Of a stretch of DNA of 64,000 nucleotides, positions 52,280-61,029 are shown piece after piece; position 1 is the stretch's first letter; each line of letters begins with the position of its first letter. Made by a program: the position numbers and the translations under genes. The stretch comes from Thermoanaerobaculia bacterium (lineage in GTDB: Bacteria; Acidobacteriota; Thermoanaerobaculia; Multivoradales; J023), in contig JAUIJL010000028.1 of the NCBI GenBank assembly GCA_030431255.1, positions 53,007 to 117,006 of the forward strand, in the 5' to 3' direction. The notes under the pieces were generated by a model. That model did not search any database. It was given only the letters and a program-made list of their open reading frames with translations, and was not told where the DNA came from.

Positions 52280-53970
52280 GTCGAAACATCACATTCCGAA
52301 ACCTGTCAGCTTGTTGCGTCCTGCTGGCTCTCTTCGCGCTTGCCGCGATGCCCCTGACAGCCCAGGAAGATCGCGTGGTGATCAAAGGCGCTGAGGTGGT
52401 CGGCGACCCGATCGAGCCCCACCGGTTCTACGGCGACGTCCGCGACTTGCCGACGGTCGGCCAATGGGGCCCCGGCGATCCGTACGTGCCGAAACCGCGT
52501 CGCTTCTACGGCCCGGACTTCAGCGCTCCGACAGAGGCCCAGCTCGATCCGCTGGTCACCCGGCAGCGTCAGGTGCCCGAGCGGGGTGCGGAGACCACCA
52601 TCGTCCAGGCCTACGAGGGTGTCGACAACGGCTTCCTACCGGATCCGAGCCTCGACGTCGGCCCGAATCACGTCATTCACGTCGTGAACGCCAGCGCGTT
52701 CGCCATCTACGATAAATCCGGCACGTTGCTCGCCGGCCCCACCGCCCTCGATTCCATCGGCTCGGGCGCTTGCGCCTCGGGCCGAGGCGATCCGATCGTG
52801 CTCTACGACGAGGCGTCCGATCGTTGGCTGATCAGCGAGTTCTCGAGCGGCTTCGGTCAATGCCTCTACATCTCGATGACCAACGATCCCGTCTCCGGCG
52901 GCTGGTGCCAATACCTCCACTCGCCGAGCACCGACTACCAAAAGTACGCTTTTTGGCCCGGCATGATCGTCGGCACCGCGAACGAGGGCAACTCGCCGCC
53001 GGTCTACCTCTTCGATTACGACAACATGATCAACTGCGGCACCGCGCGGGCCGTCCAGAAGCTGACCGGTCCGGGCCTACCGGGTCTGGGCTTCGAGGCT
53101 TATACGCCCGCCGATCGCGATGGTCCGAATCCGCCGCCCGCGGACACGCCGGCTTTCTTGCTGCGCCACCGCGACACCGAGCTCAGCAACCAGGGCCCGA
53201 ACCTCCCGACCCAGGACGTTATCGAGGTTTGGCAGGTCGAGGTCGACTTCGACAACGCAGCCAATACGGCGCTGACCCAGCTGCCCGACATCCTTTTGAG
53301 TGAGTTCGACTCGAACCTTTGCCCGCCGATCAGCCAATTCTCGTGTATTCCCCAACCGGGCACCAGCACCCGTGTGGACCCCTTGTTGGAGGTCATCATG
53401 TATAAGGTGCAATACCGGAATTTCGGCACCCACGAAACCATGGTCGCCGTTCTGCAGACCGACATCGGCGACTTCGAGGACCATGCGGGCGAGCGCTGGT
53501 TCGAGCTCCGGCGGACCCCGGCCGGGTCGGGCAATTGGACTCTCCACCAGGAGGGCACCTTCTCGCCGGACTCCGACCATCGCTTCATGGGCGCGGTCGG
53601 CATGGACGGCGACGGCAACATGCTGTTGGTCTACGCCCTGTCCAGCTCCACGACCAACCCGAGCGTGGCCTATACCGGCCGCCTCGCCGGTGATCCCCTC
53701 GGCACCATGACCGAGCCTGAGCAGATCGCCATCGCCGGCGCCGGCAATACCGGTTCCATCCGCTTCGGCGACTACAGTCACCTGAGCCTCGACCCGGTGG
53801 ACGATTGCAGCTTCTGGTTCACCGTCCACTACACCGAGGGCACCGACAACTCGGCGGCCGGCATCGGATCCGTCCGCTTCAACTCGTGCTCCGGTAGCGG
53901 CTCACCGGAAATCTTCGACGACGGCTTCGAGAACAACAACACCGGGGCTTGGTCGAGCACCGTGCCCTGA
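52276..53970 (+). CDS. Secreted protein with DGFE tail
   Basis: 564 residues. Signal peptide 1-29 (LLALFALAAMPLTAQ). The central part is propeller-like: NGFLPDPSLDVGPNHVIHVV, FAIYDKSGTLLAGPT, DPIVLYDEASDRWLISEFSS, then YQKYAFWPGMIVGTANEG, a pattern I know from exported proteins of Acidobacteriota and Xanthomonadales without known function. It ends IFDDGFENNNTGAWSSTVP, the tail shared with the proteins at 31934, 34153 and 58955. Coupled to the upstream beta-helix protein by an ATGA overlap; followed by a terminator. Confidence 0.8.
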   Translation: MSRNITFRNLSACCVLLALFALAAMPLTAQEDRVVIKGAEVVGDPIEPHRFYGDVRDLPTVGQWGPGDPYVPKPRRFYGPDFSAPTEAQLDPLVTRQRQVPERGAETTIVQAYEGVDNGFLPDPSLDVGPNHVIHVVNASAFAIYDKSGTLLAGPTALDSIGSGACASGRGDPIVLYDEASDRWLISEFSSGFGQCLYISMTNDPVSGGWCQYLHSPSTDYQKYAFWPGMIVGTANEGNSPPVYLFDYDNMINCGTARAVQKLTGPGLPGLGFEAYTPADRDGPNPPPADTPAFLLRHRDTELSNQGPNLPTQDVIEVWQVEVDFDNAANTALTQLPDILLSEFDSNLCPPISQFSCIPQPGTSTRVDPLLEVIMYKVQYRNFGTHETMVAVLQTDIGDFEDHAGERWFELRRTPAGSGNWTLHQEGTFSPDSDHRFMGAVGMDGDGNMLLVYALSSSTTNPSVAYTGRLAGDPLGTMTEPEQIAIAGAGNTGSIRFGDYSHLSLDPVDDCSFWFTVHYTEGTDNSAAGIGSVRFNSCSGSGSPEIFDDGFENNNTGAWSSTVP

Positions 53971-54006
53971 TCTGATCATCACCGCCCACTCGGCGAACGT
54001 GAAAAT

Positions 54007-54042
54007 ACGGATCCTCGGCTGGTTGGCCGAGGATCCGTTTTG
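54007..54042 (+). terminator. Terminator after the coupled secreted pair
   Basis: ACGGATCCTCGGC-TGGTTG-GCCGAGGATCCGT, 13-bp stem, followed by TTTG; shared between convergent genes. Confidence 0.85.
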
Positions 54043-54060
54043 CGTTCTACACAGCTCTCT

Positions 54061-55212
54061 TCAACGAACAGACAATGCGTTGAGATCGTCACCCGCCGGT
54101 GTGAAGTTGGTCAGGCTACGGACCGTGCCCAGCCCCAAGACCTCGGCGGCGATGAAGATGCCCGGCACGGTGCTCGGCGGCCTCGGCGTGGTCAGGATGT
54201 CTCCCTCTTCGATCGGCAAGCCGAGCAGCGAGTCTGCGGTGCCGATGATCGGCGATCCGCGACGCACCGAGAAGAGCAACATGTCTCTGGGCATGAGCAT
54301 CCAATCGAAGGGCTGCTGGGACGGAGTGAACACACCGTCACCGTTTTCCCAAAGGATCAACGCATCGAGATCGTCCATCGAGCCCAGACCGAGCTGGGCT
54401 GCGGAGGCGTAGATTCCGAAAACGCCACCTCCCGACGACACCAACACGTCACCCGGCAACACACCGTTGGCGGCTGCGGTGCCCGCATTGCTGAGCACCC
54501 CTTCGAAGGGGTCCTGCCAGCGGGCGTCGAGGGAGAAGTAGATCCGATTGCTCGGGCCTTGGAAATCCAACGCGTCGATGGTGTCGCCGATATCGGGAAC
54601 CGCGTTGAAGGTCGGGAAGTTGGGCTCCATCACACCGACACCGAATCCGCCGAAGGGCGCCAAGCCGTCCCCATCGAGCCACGAGCTGTGCCCGAAGAGC
54701 GGACCGGGAGCCACCGGAGCCAAAACCGTGCCCGGAATCAGCCCCATGATTTGCACGTCGGCCGACGCCTCGCGATTGCCGATGATGCCTTCACTGAAGA
54801 GGTCCGGCGGCGCGCCGAGCGCCGGGTCGCCGACGGCAAATTCGTCGGTGGAAAAAGCCACGCGATAAGTCGTGCGCCAGGTCGTGCCGGTGGAATCCGT
54901 CCGCAGCTGGGTATCGCGGCCCCAGGAAAGGGCGTCCATTTCGGCGAATCCGAGACCGCCCGGACCGAAACCGAGCACGGCCGGACCGCCCAACAAGGCC
55001 GGCAGAGGTAGGGGCCCCGGACCCGGAGTCGCCAGGTAAACGCCCCCCGGATCCATGAAGCCACCGAACGCCGACGGGCCTTGGTAGTCGATGGACAGGG
55101 TGGGTTGCGCTTGGGCAGCGAATGCGGCGAGGGCCGACACCAGCAGGGTCGACACAGCGAGACGGAGCCTCCGGTCAGGGGACGACGGAACGAATCTTCG
55201 TAGGGGGTTCAT
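54061..55212 (-). CDS. Large exported protein, unknown
   Basis: 383 residues from ATG 55212 with GGAGACCTGTC before it; the frame is open further right without support. Signal peptide about 1-36 (LRLAVSTLLVSALAAFAAQA). The mature part is glycine-, proline- and aspartate-rich with many loops (SIDYQGPSAFGGFMDPGG, LFGHSSWLDGDGLAPFGG, DALDFQGPSNRIYFSLDARW, VLVSSGGGVFGIYASA). A repeating layout suggests a beta-rich extracellular domain. I recognise no family or active site. Its promoter region adjoins that of the divergent PadR gene. Confidence 0.7.
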   Translation of the reverse strand: MNPLRRFVPSSPDRRLRLAVSTLLVSALAAFAAQAQPTLSIDYQGPSAFGGFMDPGGVYLATPGPGPLPLPALLGGPAVLGFGPGGLGFAEMDALSWGRDTQLRTDSTGTTWRTTYRVAFSTDEFAVGDPALGAPPDLFSEGIIGNREASADVQIMGLIPGTVLAPVAPGPLFGHSSWLDGDGLAPFGGFGVGVMEPNFPTFNAVPDIGDTIDALDFQGPSNRIYFSLDARWQDPFEGVLSNAGTAAANGVLPGDVLVSSGGGVFGIYASAAQLGLGSMDDLDALILWENGDGVFTPSQQPFDWMLMPRDMLLFSVRRGSPIIGTADSLLGLPIEEGDILTTPRPPSTVPGIFIAAEVLGLGTVRSLTNFTPAGDDLNALSVR

Positions 55213-55423
55213 GACAGGTCTCCAGATGCGGTCGAAGCGTGGCAGGAAGCCCGAGCAACGACCTTCGTTCATGGATGGGGCGAGACCGAGCGTTGAGACG
55301 AAATCGCCCGGCAGCTCGATCTCTCTGGTCTCAGAAGCAGAGCGCAAGGGATCTCGCTTCTCCATCAAGCTGTCTCGAAAAACTCCAACCCTGATGCCTG
55401 GCGTTTCCCTTCATTGGGAAAAG

Positions 55424-55463
55424 TTGTTGGCGCTTATTACGATTCGTAATAATATGAATCGTA
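55424..55463 (+). promoter_or_regulatory. PadR promoter with overlapping inverted repeat
   Basis: TTGTTG (55424-55429), a 17-base spacer and TAATAA (55447-55452) form a sigma70-type promoter. TACGATTC and GAATCGTA (55438-55445 and 55456-55463), perfect 8-bp arms 10 bases apart, straddle the -10 box, as expected for autorepression by a PadR dimer. Confidence 0.6.
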
Positions 55464-56053
55464 TGAAGAAGACACGCCCACTCACCCCCCTCGAGCTGGC
55501 TCTTCTGGGGTTGATCCACCAAGACGACCGCACCGGTTACGACCTGTGCAAGATCTTCGAGACCACCCCCATGGGGCATTACAGCTCCAGCCCCGGGGCG
55601 ATCTACCCGGCGCTCAAACGCCTCGAAGGTCGAGGGTTGCTGTCGGCCTCGGTGGAAAAAGTGGGGTCAATGCGGCCGAGGAAGGTCTATTCGCTGACCC
55701 CAAAAGGCCTTGAGGCGCTCAAGGCCTGGGTCACTCGAGAGGTGAGCCATGACGATTTGGTGTGGCGCTTGGATGAGCTGCTCTTGCGCTTCAGCTTCAT
55801 GGGCCAGTTGGTGGATCGGGCTGTCGCCACGGGATTCCTGCGCCGGCTCGCCGAAGGAACCGCGGCCCTGATTCAAGGTCTGGAAGACCACCACAGGACC
55901 ATGGGCGACGAGCATTTGCCGGCCGGAGCGCTACCCACGGGTCGTCTGGCTCTCGAGCACGGCATCGGCGCCTATCGGAACCTGATGGAGTGGGCACGTC
56001 GGTCTTTGCAGCAATTGGAACCACCACCCAACGAGGAGCAACGCCATGGGTAA
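55463..56053 (+). CDS. PadR-family transcriptional regulator
   Basis: 196 residues from ATG 55463; an in-frame ATG at 55454 is nine bases earlier but would fall at the promoter's -10 edge. The winged helix is typical: LTPLELALLGLIHQDDRTGY, then SSSPGAIYPALKRLEGRGLL and RKVYSLTPKGLEAL. A C-terminal helical dimerisation domain follows (about 90-190). No ribosome site precedes it and the message is probably leaderless. It overlaps the next gene by 8 bases, so it likely controls and is co-translated with that membrane protein. PadR repressors answer to small ligands or envelope stress. Confidence 0.9.
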   Translation: MKKTRPLTPLELALLGLIHQDDRTGYDLCKIFETTPMGHYSSSPGAIYPALKRLEGRGLLSASVEKVGSMRPRKVYSLTPKGLEALKAWVTREVSHDDLVWRLDELLLRFSFMGQLVDRAVATGFLRRLAEGTAALIQGLEDHHRTMGDEHLPAGALPTGRLALEHGIGAYRNLMEWARRSLQQLEPPPNEEQRHG

Positions 56054-56930
56054 GCCCATCAAAACCATCTCCAAGATTCTGTTGACCGCCGGCGTCGCCT
56101 GGATAGGCCATATGGCGATTGGCGGCGTGTTGATCGCGGTGCTGAAACCGGGGTTCCCTCCCGGGCCGGAAGGCGCCGAGGTCCTGGTGCCCATGGCCTT
56201 GGGTCAGCTCCTCACGGTCTGTGCTCTGTGGTGGCCGGCGAGGGCGTCCTCCCTCACCGGCAACCAGCTCTTCCTCGCCCTCTTCTCGGCGATCTTCGGC
56301 GTAGGCGTCTTCCTGGTGCAAGTGGAAGCGGCGGTCTTCCTGGTGATGGAGCCCCGCCAGCTGGCGTTTTCGATCGGCCTGGGCACCCTCCAAGCCCTGT
56401 GGCTCGCGGTCCTCATGACCATGGTCGCCTCCGGTTCCGACGCCCAGATGCACGAGCGACCCCAGGGCTCCCGCCGGCCCCGATTCGACAAGCGGCTGAT
56501 GCTCACCTCGGGCATCTACCTCTTCCTCTACTTCACCGCCGGCATGATGATCTACGCCCACATCGCCGACTACTACGCCCAACAACACATACCGCCGCTC
56601 TCGGCGTTGGTGCCCTTGCAGCTAGTCCGCGGCGCCCTCTACGTGGTCTTCGTGCACGCCTTGCTCAGCAGCTTGACCCTGACCCGATGGCAAGCGGCTT
56701 GGGCCACTGGTTTTATGTTCCCAATGCTGGCAGGGGTGGCAGCGTTGATGGCGCCGAATGCGCTGATGCCCGATGCCGTTCGGCATTGGCATATGTTGGA
56801 GATCGGAGTCTCCAACCTGATTTTCGGCCTCTGGGTGGGTTATACCTTCGCTCCCGGAGCAGATCCCACCCGACGGGCCGTCCCGCTGAGCACCGAAGCG
56901 CCGGGCCATCGAGCGGAACGCGCTGCTTGA
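56046..56930 (+). CDS. Six- or seven-TM membrane protein under PadR control
   Basis: 294 residues, starting inside the PadR gene's last codons. TM segments: ILLTAGVAWIGHMAIGGVLI, VLVPMALGQLLTVCALWW, LFLALFSAIFGVGVFLVQVE, LGTLQALWLAVLMTMVASG, SGIYLFLYFTAGMMIYAHIA, LVRGALYVVFVHALLSSLTL, ATGFMFPMLAGVAALMAPNA. No transporter signature is recognised. PadR-adjacent membrane genes are often efflux or lipid-related; here that is inference only. Confidence 0.75.
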   Translation: MGKPIKTISKILLTAGVAWIGHMAIGGVLIAVLKPGFPPGPEGAEVLVPMALGQLLTVCALWWPARASSLTGNQLFLALFSAIFGVGVFLVQVEAAVFLVMEPRQLAFSIGLGTLQALWLAVLMTMVASGSDAQMHERPQGSRRPRFDKRLMLTSGIYLFLYFTAGMMIYAHIADYYAQQHIPPLSALVPLQLVRGALYVVFVHALLSSLTLTRWQAAWATGFMFPMLAGVAALMAPNALMPDAVRHWHMLEIGVSNLIFGLWVGYTFAPGADPTRRAVPLSTEAPGHRAERAA

Positions 56931-57162
56931 AGCGCGCGCCACAAAAGACGCAGCGGCGTCGGCTCGGCCCGCTCCCTCAGCTTCGTCGACCACGGCCAGC
57001 CGACCACCACCGTGCTCGACCGCTCGAACGTCCGTCTACGGCTGGAAGACACCGCCGGCTCCCAGGAACCTTCGGGCAGGTCACGCACCTCGGGATGCCC
57101 GAGCAAGCTCTCCAGCTCTCGACGGGTTGACTTGCCTACCTATTGGTAGGTAGAATTTTTTC
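56931..57162. other. Intergenic, possible short relic
   Basis: One frame between about 56970 and 57090 reads SLSFVDHGQPTTTVLDRSNV then RLRLEDTAGSQEP, which looks protein-like but has no start and matches nothing I know. The right end holds the tetR promoter. Confidence 0.25.
57127..57156 (+). promoter_or_regulatory. tetR promoter with built-in operator
   Basis: TTGACT (57127-57132) and TAGAAT (57151-57156), 18 bases apart, are good -35 and -10 boxes. Between and over them lies CTACCTATTGGTAGGTAG (57136-57153), perfect 7-bp arms CTACCTA/TAGGTAG. Binding would block RNA polymerase. Transcription should start at or next to the ATG. Confidence 0.8.
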
Positions 57163-57744
57163 ATGATGATGGCCACCGCTTCCAAGACCCGCACCAAGAT
57201 CCTCGATGTCGCCGAAGACATGTTGCGCACCCGAGGATTCAATGCCTTCAGCTATCAGGACATTTCGGAACAAGTGGGCATTCGAAAAGCCAGCATCCAC
57301 TACCACTTCCCCACCAAAGAAGATTTGGGCCTCGCGCTTCTCGAGCGCTTCGGCGCCGATGTCAAAAATTGGGCGAGCGGGGTGGTGGAAAAAAGCCCGA
57401 CGGAGCAGCTGGAAGCCTACTTCGAGATGACTGAGAACATTATCTCCAGCACCACCAACATTTGCGTTTACGGTGTGATGGGCACGGAATTCTGGACCCT
57501 GCCCGAGGCCATGCAGGAGGCCTTCAAGAAATTTCAGCGTCGTCGAGACCGGTGGCTGGCGAAGATTCTGGAGGAGGGTCGAGCACAGGGGGTGTTCAAA
57601 GAGGTCGGCACCCCCGAGGACCAAGCGACCCTCATCGCCGCCGCTATCCAGGGCGGCTTGCAAATCGCCCGCTCGAGCGGCGAGCCGGACCGGCTGAAGT
57701 CGGTCCTCCGTCAAGTTCGCGAAAGCGTGCTGGTCGATTCCTAG
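57163..57744 (+). CDS. TetR-family repressor
   Basis: 193 residues, opening with three consecutive ATG codons (MMMATASKTRTKILDVAEDM). The helix-turn-helix is FSYQDISEQVGIRKASIHYH followed by FPTKEDLGLALLERFG. The C-terminal ligand domain (about 70-190) includes a TetR_C-like QRRRDRWLAKILEEGRAQG. There is no ribosome site; the -10 box ends six bases before the first ATG, so the message is likely leaderless. The operator in its own promoter and a near-identical one at 57812 suggest autorepression and control of the downstream gene. The next gene starts 21 bases after its stop. Confidence 0.9.
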   Translation: MMMATASKTRTKILDVAEDMLRTRGFNAFSYQDISEQVGIRKASIHYHFPTKEDLGLALLERFGADVKNWASGVVEKSPTEQLEAYFEMTENIISSTTNICVYGVMGTEFWTLPEAMQEAFKKFQRRRDRWLAKILEEGRAQGVFKEVGTPEDQATLIAAAIQGGLQIARSSGEPDRLKSVLRQVRESVLVDS

Positions 57745-57764
57745 AACATTCCTCCAAAGGACAC

Positions 57765-58739
57765 ATGATGCTCAAGGGTCTAGGTGCGGTGGTTTTCGGC
57801 AAGCTCACTGCCTACCTATTAGTAGGTAGTTTTCTTCACCTCTCAACTGTCCCTTCGTCGGCCCAGCATGCAGGCGCCGATCTTTCCCAGCTCAAAGAAG
57901 CCCCCTCGTCGCCGCTGGACCTCAATGAGGACGTCCGCGCCTGGGCCCAGCAGGTGGCCACCCATAGCTCCGGCAGCCCTAAACGGCGACTGGAGAGAAT
58001 CCGCCAAGCCATCCTCGACCGGAGAGGCCTGGGTTTGCGCGAGGTCCCAGGTCCGACCCCCACCGCGCTCGAAGCCTTTCAAGGTCGTCGGGCCAATTGT
58101 GTGGGTTTTGCCTTCCTCTTCGTCGCGGTGGCGCGAGAGGCCGGCATCCCGGCGTTTTTCGCCGCGGTCCGCGACCGCCGGTCCAGCAAACCCGAAGACG
58201 GCCTACGCCTGGTGGAAAAGCACCTCACCGCCGCGGCACGGGTGGGAGACGTGGTGTGGTTGGTGGACTTCTCGGGCCTTTCGGACGGACGTCGAACGGA
58301 GTATCGGGCCCTCGCCGATATCGGGGCTATCGCCATCTACTTTTCCAACCGCGGGGTCGAGCAATTGCTCGACGGCAACCCGCAGCAAGCCGTCCTGGCC
58401 TTGGAACGGGCCGTCGAGCTGGATCCTCGCTGGGTGGACTCGTGGATCAACCTCGGGGTCGCGCGGCGCTGGGCCGAGCGTTGGCTCGGGGCAGAGCACG
58501 CCTACCGCAGAGCCCTCGAGCTCGACCCGACCTCGGTGACCGCCGCCAAAAACCTGGCGGTCCTCCTGGACCTCGATGGACGCCCGGAAGAAGCCGCCGC
58601 GGTCCGCCGCGCCAGCGGACCCATGCAGCAATCGGATCCGTTCGCCCTCCTACGTCAAGCCGAGCAACGGCTGACGTCGGGCGAGCTGGACGAGGCTCGA
58701 CGCCTCTATGCTCGGGCGCTGGAAGTGTCTGCCCGATGA
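57765..58739 (+). CDS. Exported transglutaminase-like/TPR protein
   Basis: 324 residues from ATG 57765 (AAAGGACAC before it). Signal peptide 1-34 (MMLKGLGAVVFGKLTAYLLVG, shown without its last residues); codons 16-22 of it are made of the TetR operator copy. Then a transglutaminase-like region with GRRANCVGFAFLFVAVAREAG (Cys nucleophile) and GDVVWLVDFSG; a catalytic His is not certain (KHLTAAARVGDVVW). The C-terminus has three TPRs (VLALERAVELDPRWVDSWIN, then AYRRALELDPTSVTAAKNLA). Probably a periplasmic protease- or cross-linker-like protein in a TetR-controlled operon. Confidence 0.75.
   Translation: MMLKGLGAVVFGKLTAYLLVGSFLHLSTVPSSAQHAGADLSQLKEAPSSPLDLNEDVRAWAQQVATHSSGSPKRRLERIRQAILDRRGLGLREVPGPTPTALEAFQGRRANCVGFAFLFVAVAREAGIPAFFAAVRDRRSSKPEDGLRLVEKHLTAAARVGDVVWLVDFSGLSDGRRTEYRALADIGAIAIYFSNRGVEQLLDGNPQQAVLALERAVELDPRWVDSWINLGVARRWAERWLGAEHAYRRALELDPTSVTAAKNLAVLLDLDGRPEEAAAVRRASGPMQQSDPFALLRQAEQRLTSGELDEARRLYARALEVSAR
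57812..57829. promoter_or_regulatory. Second TetR operator, inside a signal-peptide coding region
   Basis: CTACCTATTAGTAGGTAG differs from the operator at 57136 by one base; both are preceded by TGC, giving 20 of 21 identical bases. It encodes the residues AYLLVG of the downstream protein's signal peptide. A bound repressor here would act as a roadblock or form a loop with the upstream site about 675 bp away. Confidence 0.7.
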
Positions 58740-58954
58740 TCGACCCTCGGAGCTCGCTCGTACCCAGGACTTAAGGGAGATCGAACGTTTTCGAAAGTCG
58801 GCGCCTTTCGCGGCTTGTCGGGGCTCCATGGGATCGATAGCATCCATGGACTCGCTGCTTTCCCGAAACCATTCTTAGACCGCCGTCCGTGAATCCATCG
58901 AGATCCTCCGCAGGGCCCAACGATCGGATCGCGGTCCATCCGATGGAGTCCGAG

Positions 58955-61006
58955 ATGAGATCTGCCCTGTCCTTGATTCGCTTCCTGTGCTTGTGGATGG
59001 CCGTCGCCCTGCCGATCTATGCCGAAGGCCCCACCTTCCCCTCCGATCAACCCTTTGCGTCCTATTGGTTTCCCGACGAGCTGCTGACCTGGGACCCCGC
59101 CAACGACCCCGACGCGCCGTTCAATCGCGGCGCGGTGCCCCTTCAGACCAAATTCCGCTTCCCCGCCGCCCAGGTCAATGCCCACGCCCGCGGTGACGAA
59201 GCCCAGGTCGCCGCACTTTCGATCATGAATCCCTCCACCTCCAACAATCCGTCCCAAGGCTCGTTGGTCTTCGATCGCTATGCCTTCAACTACTGGCAAT
59301 ACACGGACTTGCTGGTGTTTTGGGGTGGCTCCGCGGGCGAAGGTCTGATCCTGGCACCCAACTCCGAGGTGATCGACGCGGCCCATCGCAACGGTGTACC
59401 GGTGCTCGGCACCATCTTCCTGCCCCCCAACGTTTTCGGCGGCCAAATTGAATGGTTGGAGGATCTGGTCCAACGCTCGGGAGAGACGTTCCCCGTGGCC
59501 GACAAGCTCATCGAGGTGGCGGAGTATTACGGTTTCGACGGTTGGTTCATCAACCAGGAGACGAACGGCGCCAACGCGACCCTGGCCGCCGACACCCGAG
59601 ATTTCATGCGCTATCTGCGCGACAACGCCAGCCTGCACATCATGTGGTACGACTCGATGATCGAGTCCGGCTCGATCGCCTGGCAAAACCAGCTCAACAG
59701 CTTGAACGACGGTTACTTCGAAGACGGTGGCCTGGTCTCCAACTCCATGTTCCTCAACTTCTTCTGGAACGCCACACGTTTACAAAACTCGCGAGCTTTG
59801 GCCATCAGCCTGGGACGCAGCCCCTATGAGCTATTCGCCGGCGTCGACACCCAGGCCAACGGTTACAACACCTCCGTGAATTGGGGCGCGCTCTTTCCCG
59901 AAAGCCAGCCCCATGAGGTGTCGTTGGGCTTCTACGTGCCCACTTGGACATGGACCTCCTCCAGCTCTCCCGAGGATTTCTACGCGCGGGCCAATCGATT
60001 CTGGGTCGGTGCCAACCGGGACCCCGGCAATACCACGACTGCGGCTGCTTGGAAGGGGGTCGCCCACTACGTGCCGGCCAAAACCGTCATCGGCTCCGGG
60101 CCGTTCGTGACCCACTTCAATACCGGCCAAGGCAATCTCTACGCGTTCGACGGCCAGATGATGTCCAACCAGCCTTGGAATAACCGCAGCCTACAAGACG
60201 TGCTGCCCACGTGGCGATGGCGCATCGACAGCGCGGGCACACCGCTGGTCCCCGAGCTCGACTGGAGCGACGCTTACGAAGGTGGCACCCAGCTCAAAGT
60301 CTCGGGAGATCTCGACGCTTCCAACCAACTCGACCTCTACCAAATGCTCACGCCCTTGACCGCCACCAGCAAGCTACAGATCGCTTTCAAGGGCATTGCC
60401 GGCGGCTCACCGTCCCATCTGGCGGTGGGTCTGGCCTTCCAGGACGGATCCTCGATCGCCGCGCCGACTTTTCTCGAGGTGGGCAACGCCGCGAGCTCCG
60501 ACTGGAATCTCGTGGAGCTGGATCTGAGCGCTTTTGCCGGTGAGACCCTGGTGATCCTCTCCCTGCGTTTCGACGCTCCGTCCACGGTGCCGGGTTACGA
60601 CATCCGGATCGGTCGTTTGGCGGTGCTCAAAGAGACGCCGTCGGCTCCGGCACCGCCGTCGGGTCTGCTGATCGTGAATCAGGACGAGGTCGACCCTCAA
60701 ACCGCCACCCTGCGTCTGACCTGGGAGGCTTCACCGGATCCGGTGACGTCGTACCAAGTCTTCCGGCGCAACGGCGACGACAGCCTGACCCACCTCGGCG
60801 GCACGGCCAATACCGCCTATTTCGTGGCCGGGTTGCCGAGAGAAGGTGACGAAATGTCCACGCAAGTAGAGGTTCTAGCGATAGGTCCCGACGGTGCCCG
60901 TTCCACCACCATCAACAATTACTTTCTTTGGCAGGATACCGGCGTGATCTTTGCCGACGGCTTCGAATCGGGCAACGCGGCGGCTTGGTTCTCGGTCGTG
61001 CCCTGA
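58955..61006 (+). CDS. GH85 endo-beta-N-acetylglucosaminidase, secreted
   Basis: 683 residues from ATG 58955, with GGAGTCCGAG before it; earlier ATGs in frame lack ribosome sites and would bury the signal peptide (MRSALSLIRFLCLWMAVALP). The catalytic domain (about 60-420) follows the ENGase pattern: WQYTDLLVFWGGSAGEGLIL, VPVLGTIFLPPNVFGG, and YYGFDGWFINQETN, where Asn200 and Glu202 match the N-x-E pair that acts by substrate-assisted catalysis. It should cleave the chitobiose core of N-glycans. A beta-sandwich (about 430-560) and an FN3-like domain (TLRLTWEASPDPVTSYQVFR) follow, then the tail IFADGFESGNAAAWFSVVP. Likely used to feed on glycoproteins. Confidence 0.9.
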   Translation: MRSALSLIRFLCLWMAVALPIYAEGPTFPSDQPFASYWFPDELLTWDPANDPDAPFNRGAVPLQTKFRFPAAQVNAHARGDEAQVAALSIMNPSTSNNPSQGSLVFDRYAFNYWQYTDLLVFWGGSAGEGLILAPNSEVIDAAHRNGVPVLGTIFLPPNVFGGQIEWLEDLVQRSGETFPVADKLIEVAEYYGFDGWFINQETNGANATLAADTRDFMRYLRDNASLHIMWYDSMIESGSIAWQNQLNSLNDGYFEDGGLVSNSMFLNFFWNATRLQNSRALAISLGRSPYELFAGVDTQANGYNTSVNWGALFPESQPHEVSLGFYVPTWTWTSSSSPEDFYARANRFWVGANRDPGNTTTAAAWKGVAHYVPAKTVIGSGPFVTHFNTGQGNLYAFDGQMMSNQPWNNRSLQDVLPTWRWRIDSAGTPLVPELDWSDAYEGGTQLKVSGDLDASNQLDLYQMLTPLTATSKLQIAFKGIAGGSPSHLAVGLAFQDGSSIAAPTFLEVGNAASSDWNLVELDLSAFAGETLVILSLRFDAPSTVPGYDIRIGRLAVLKETPSAPAPPSGLLIVNQDEVDPQTATLRLTWEASPDPVTSYQVFRRNGDDSLTHLGGTANTAYFVAGLPREGDEMSTQVEVLAIGPDGARSTTINNYFLWQDTGVIFADGFESGNAAAWFSVVP

Positions 61007-61029
61007 GCCTCAGCACCGGAACAGGACCG

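Noticed and set aside
54040..55011. A 323-codon open frame on the + strand
   Set aside because: Antisense to the exported protein at 54061-55212, which has a signal peptide and ribosome site.
57462..57764. N-terminal extension of the transglutaminase/TPR gene into tetR
   Set aside because: The sequence is a shadow of tetR; the ATG at 57765 gives a ribosome site and signal peptide.
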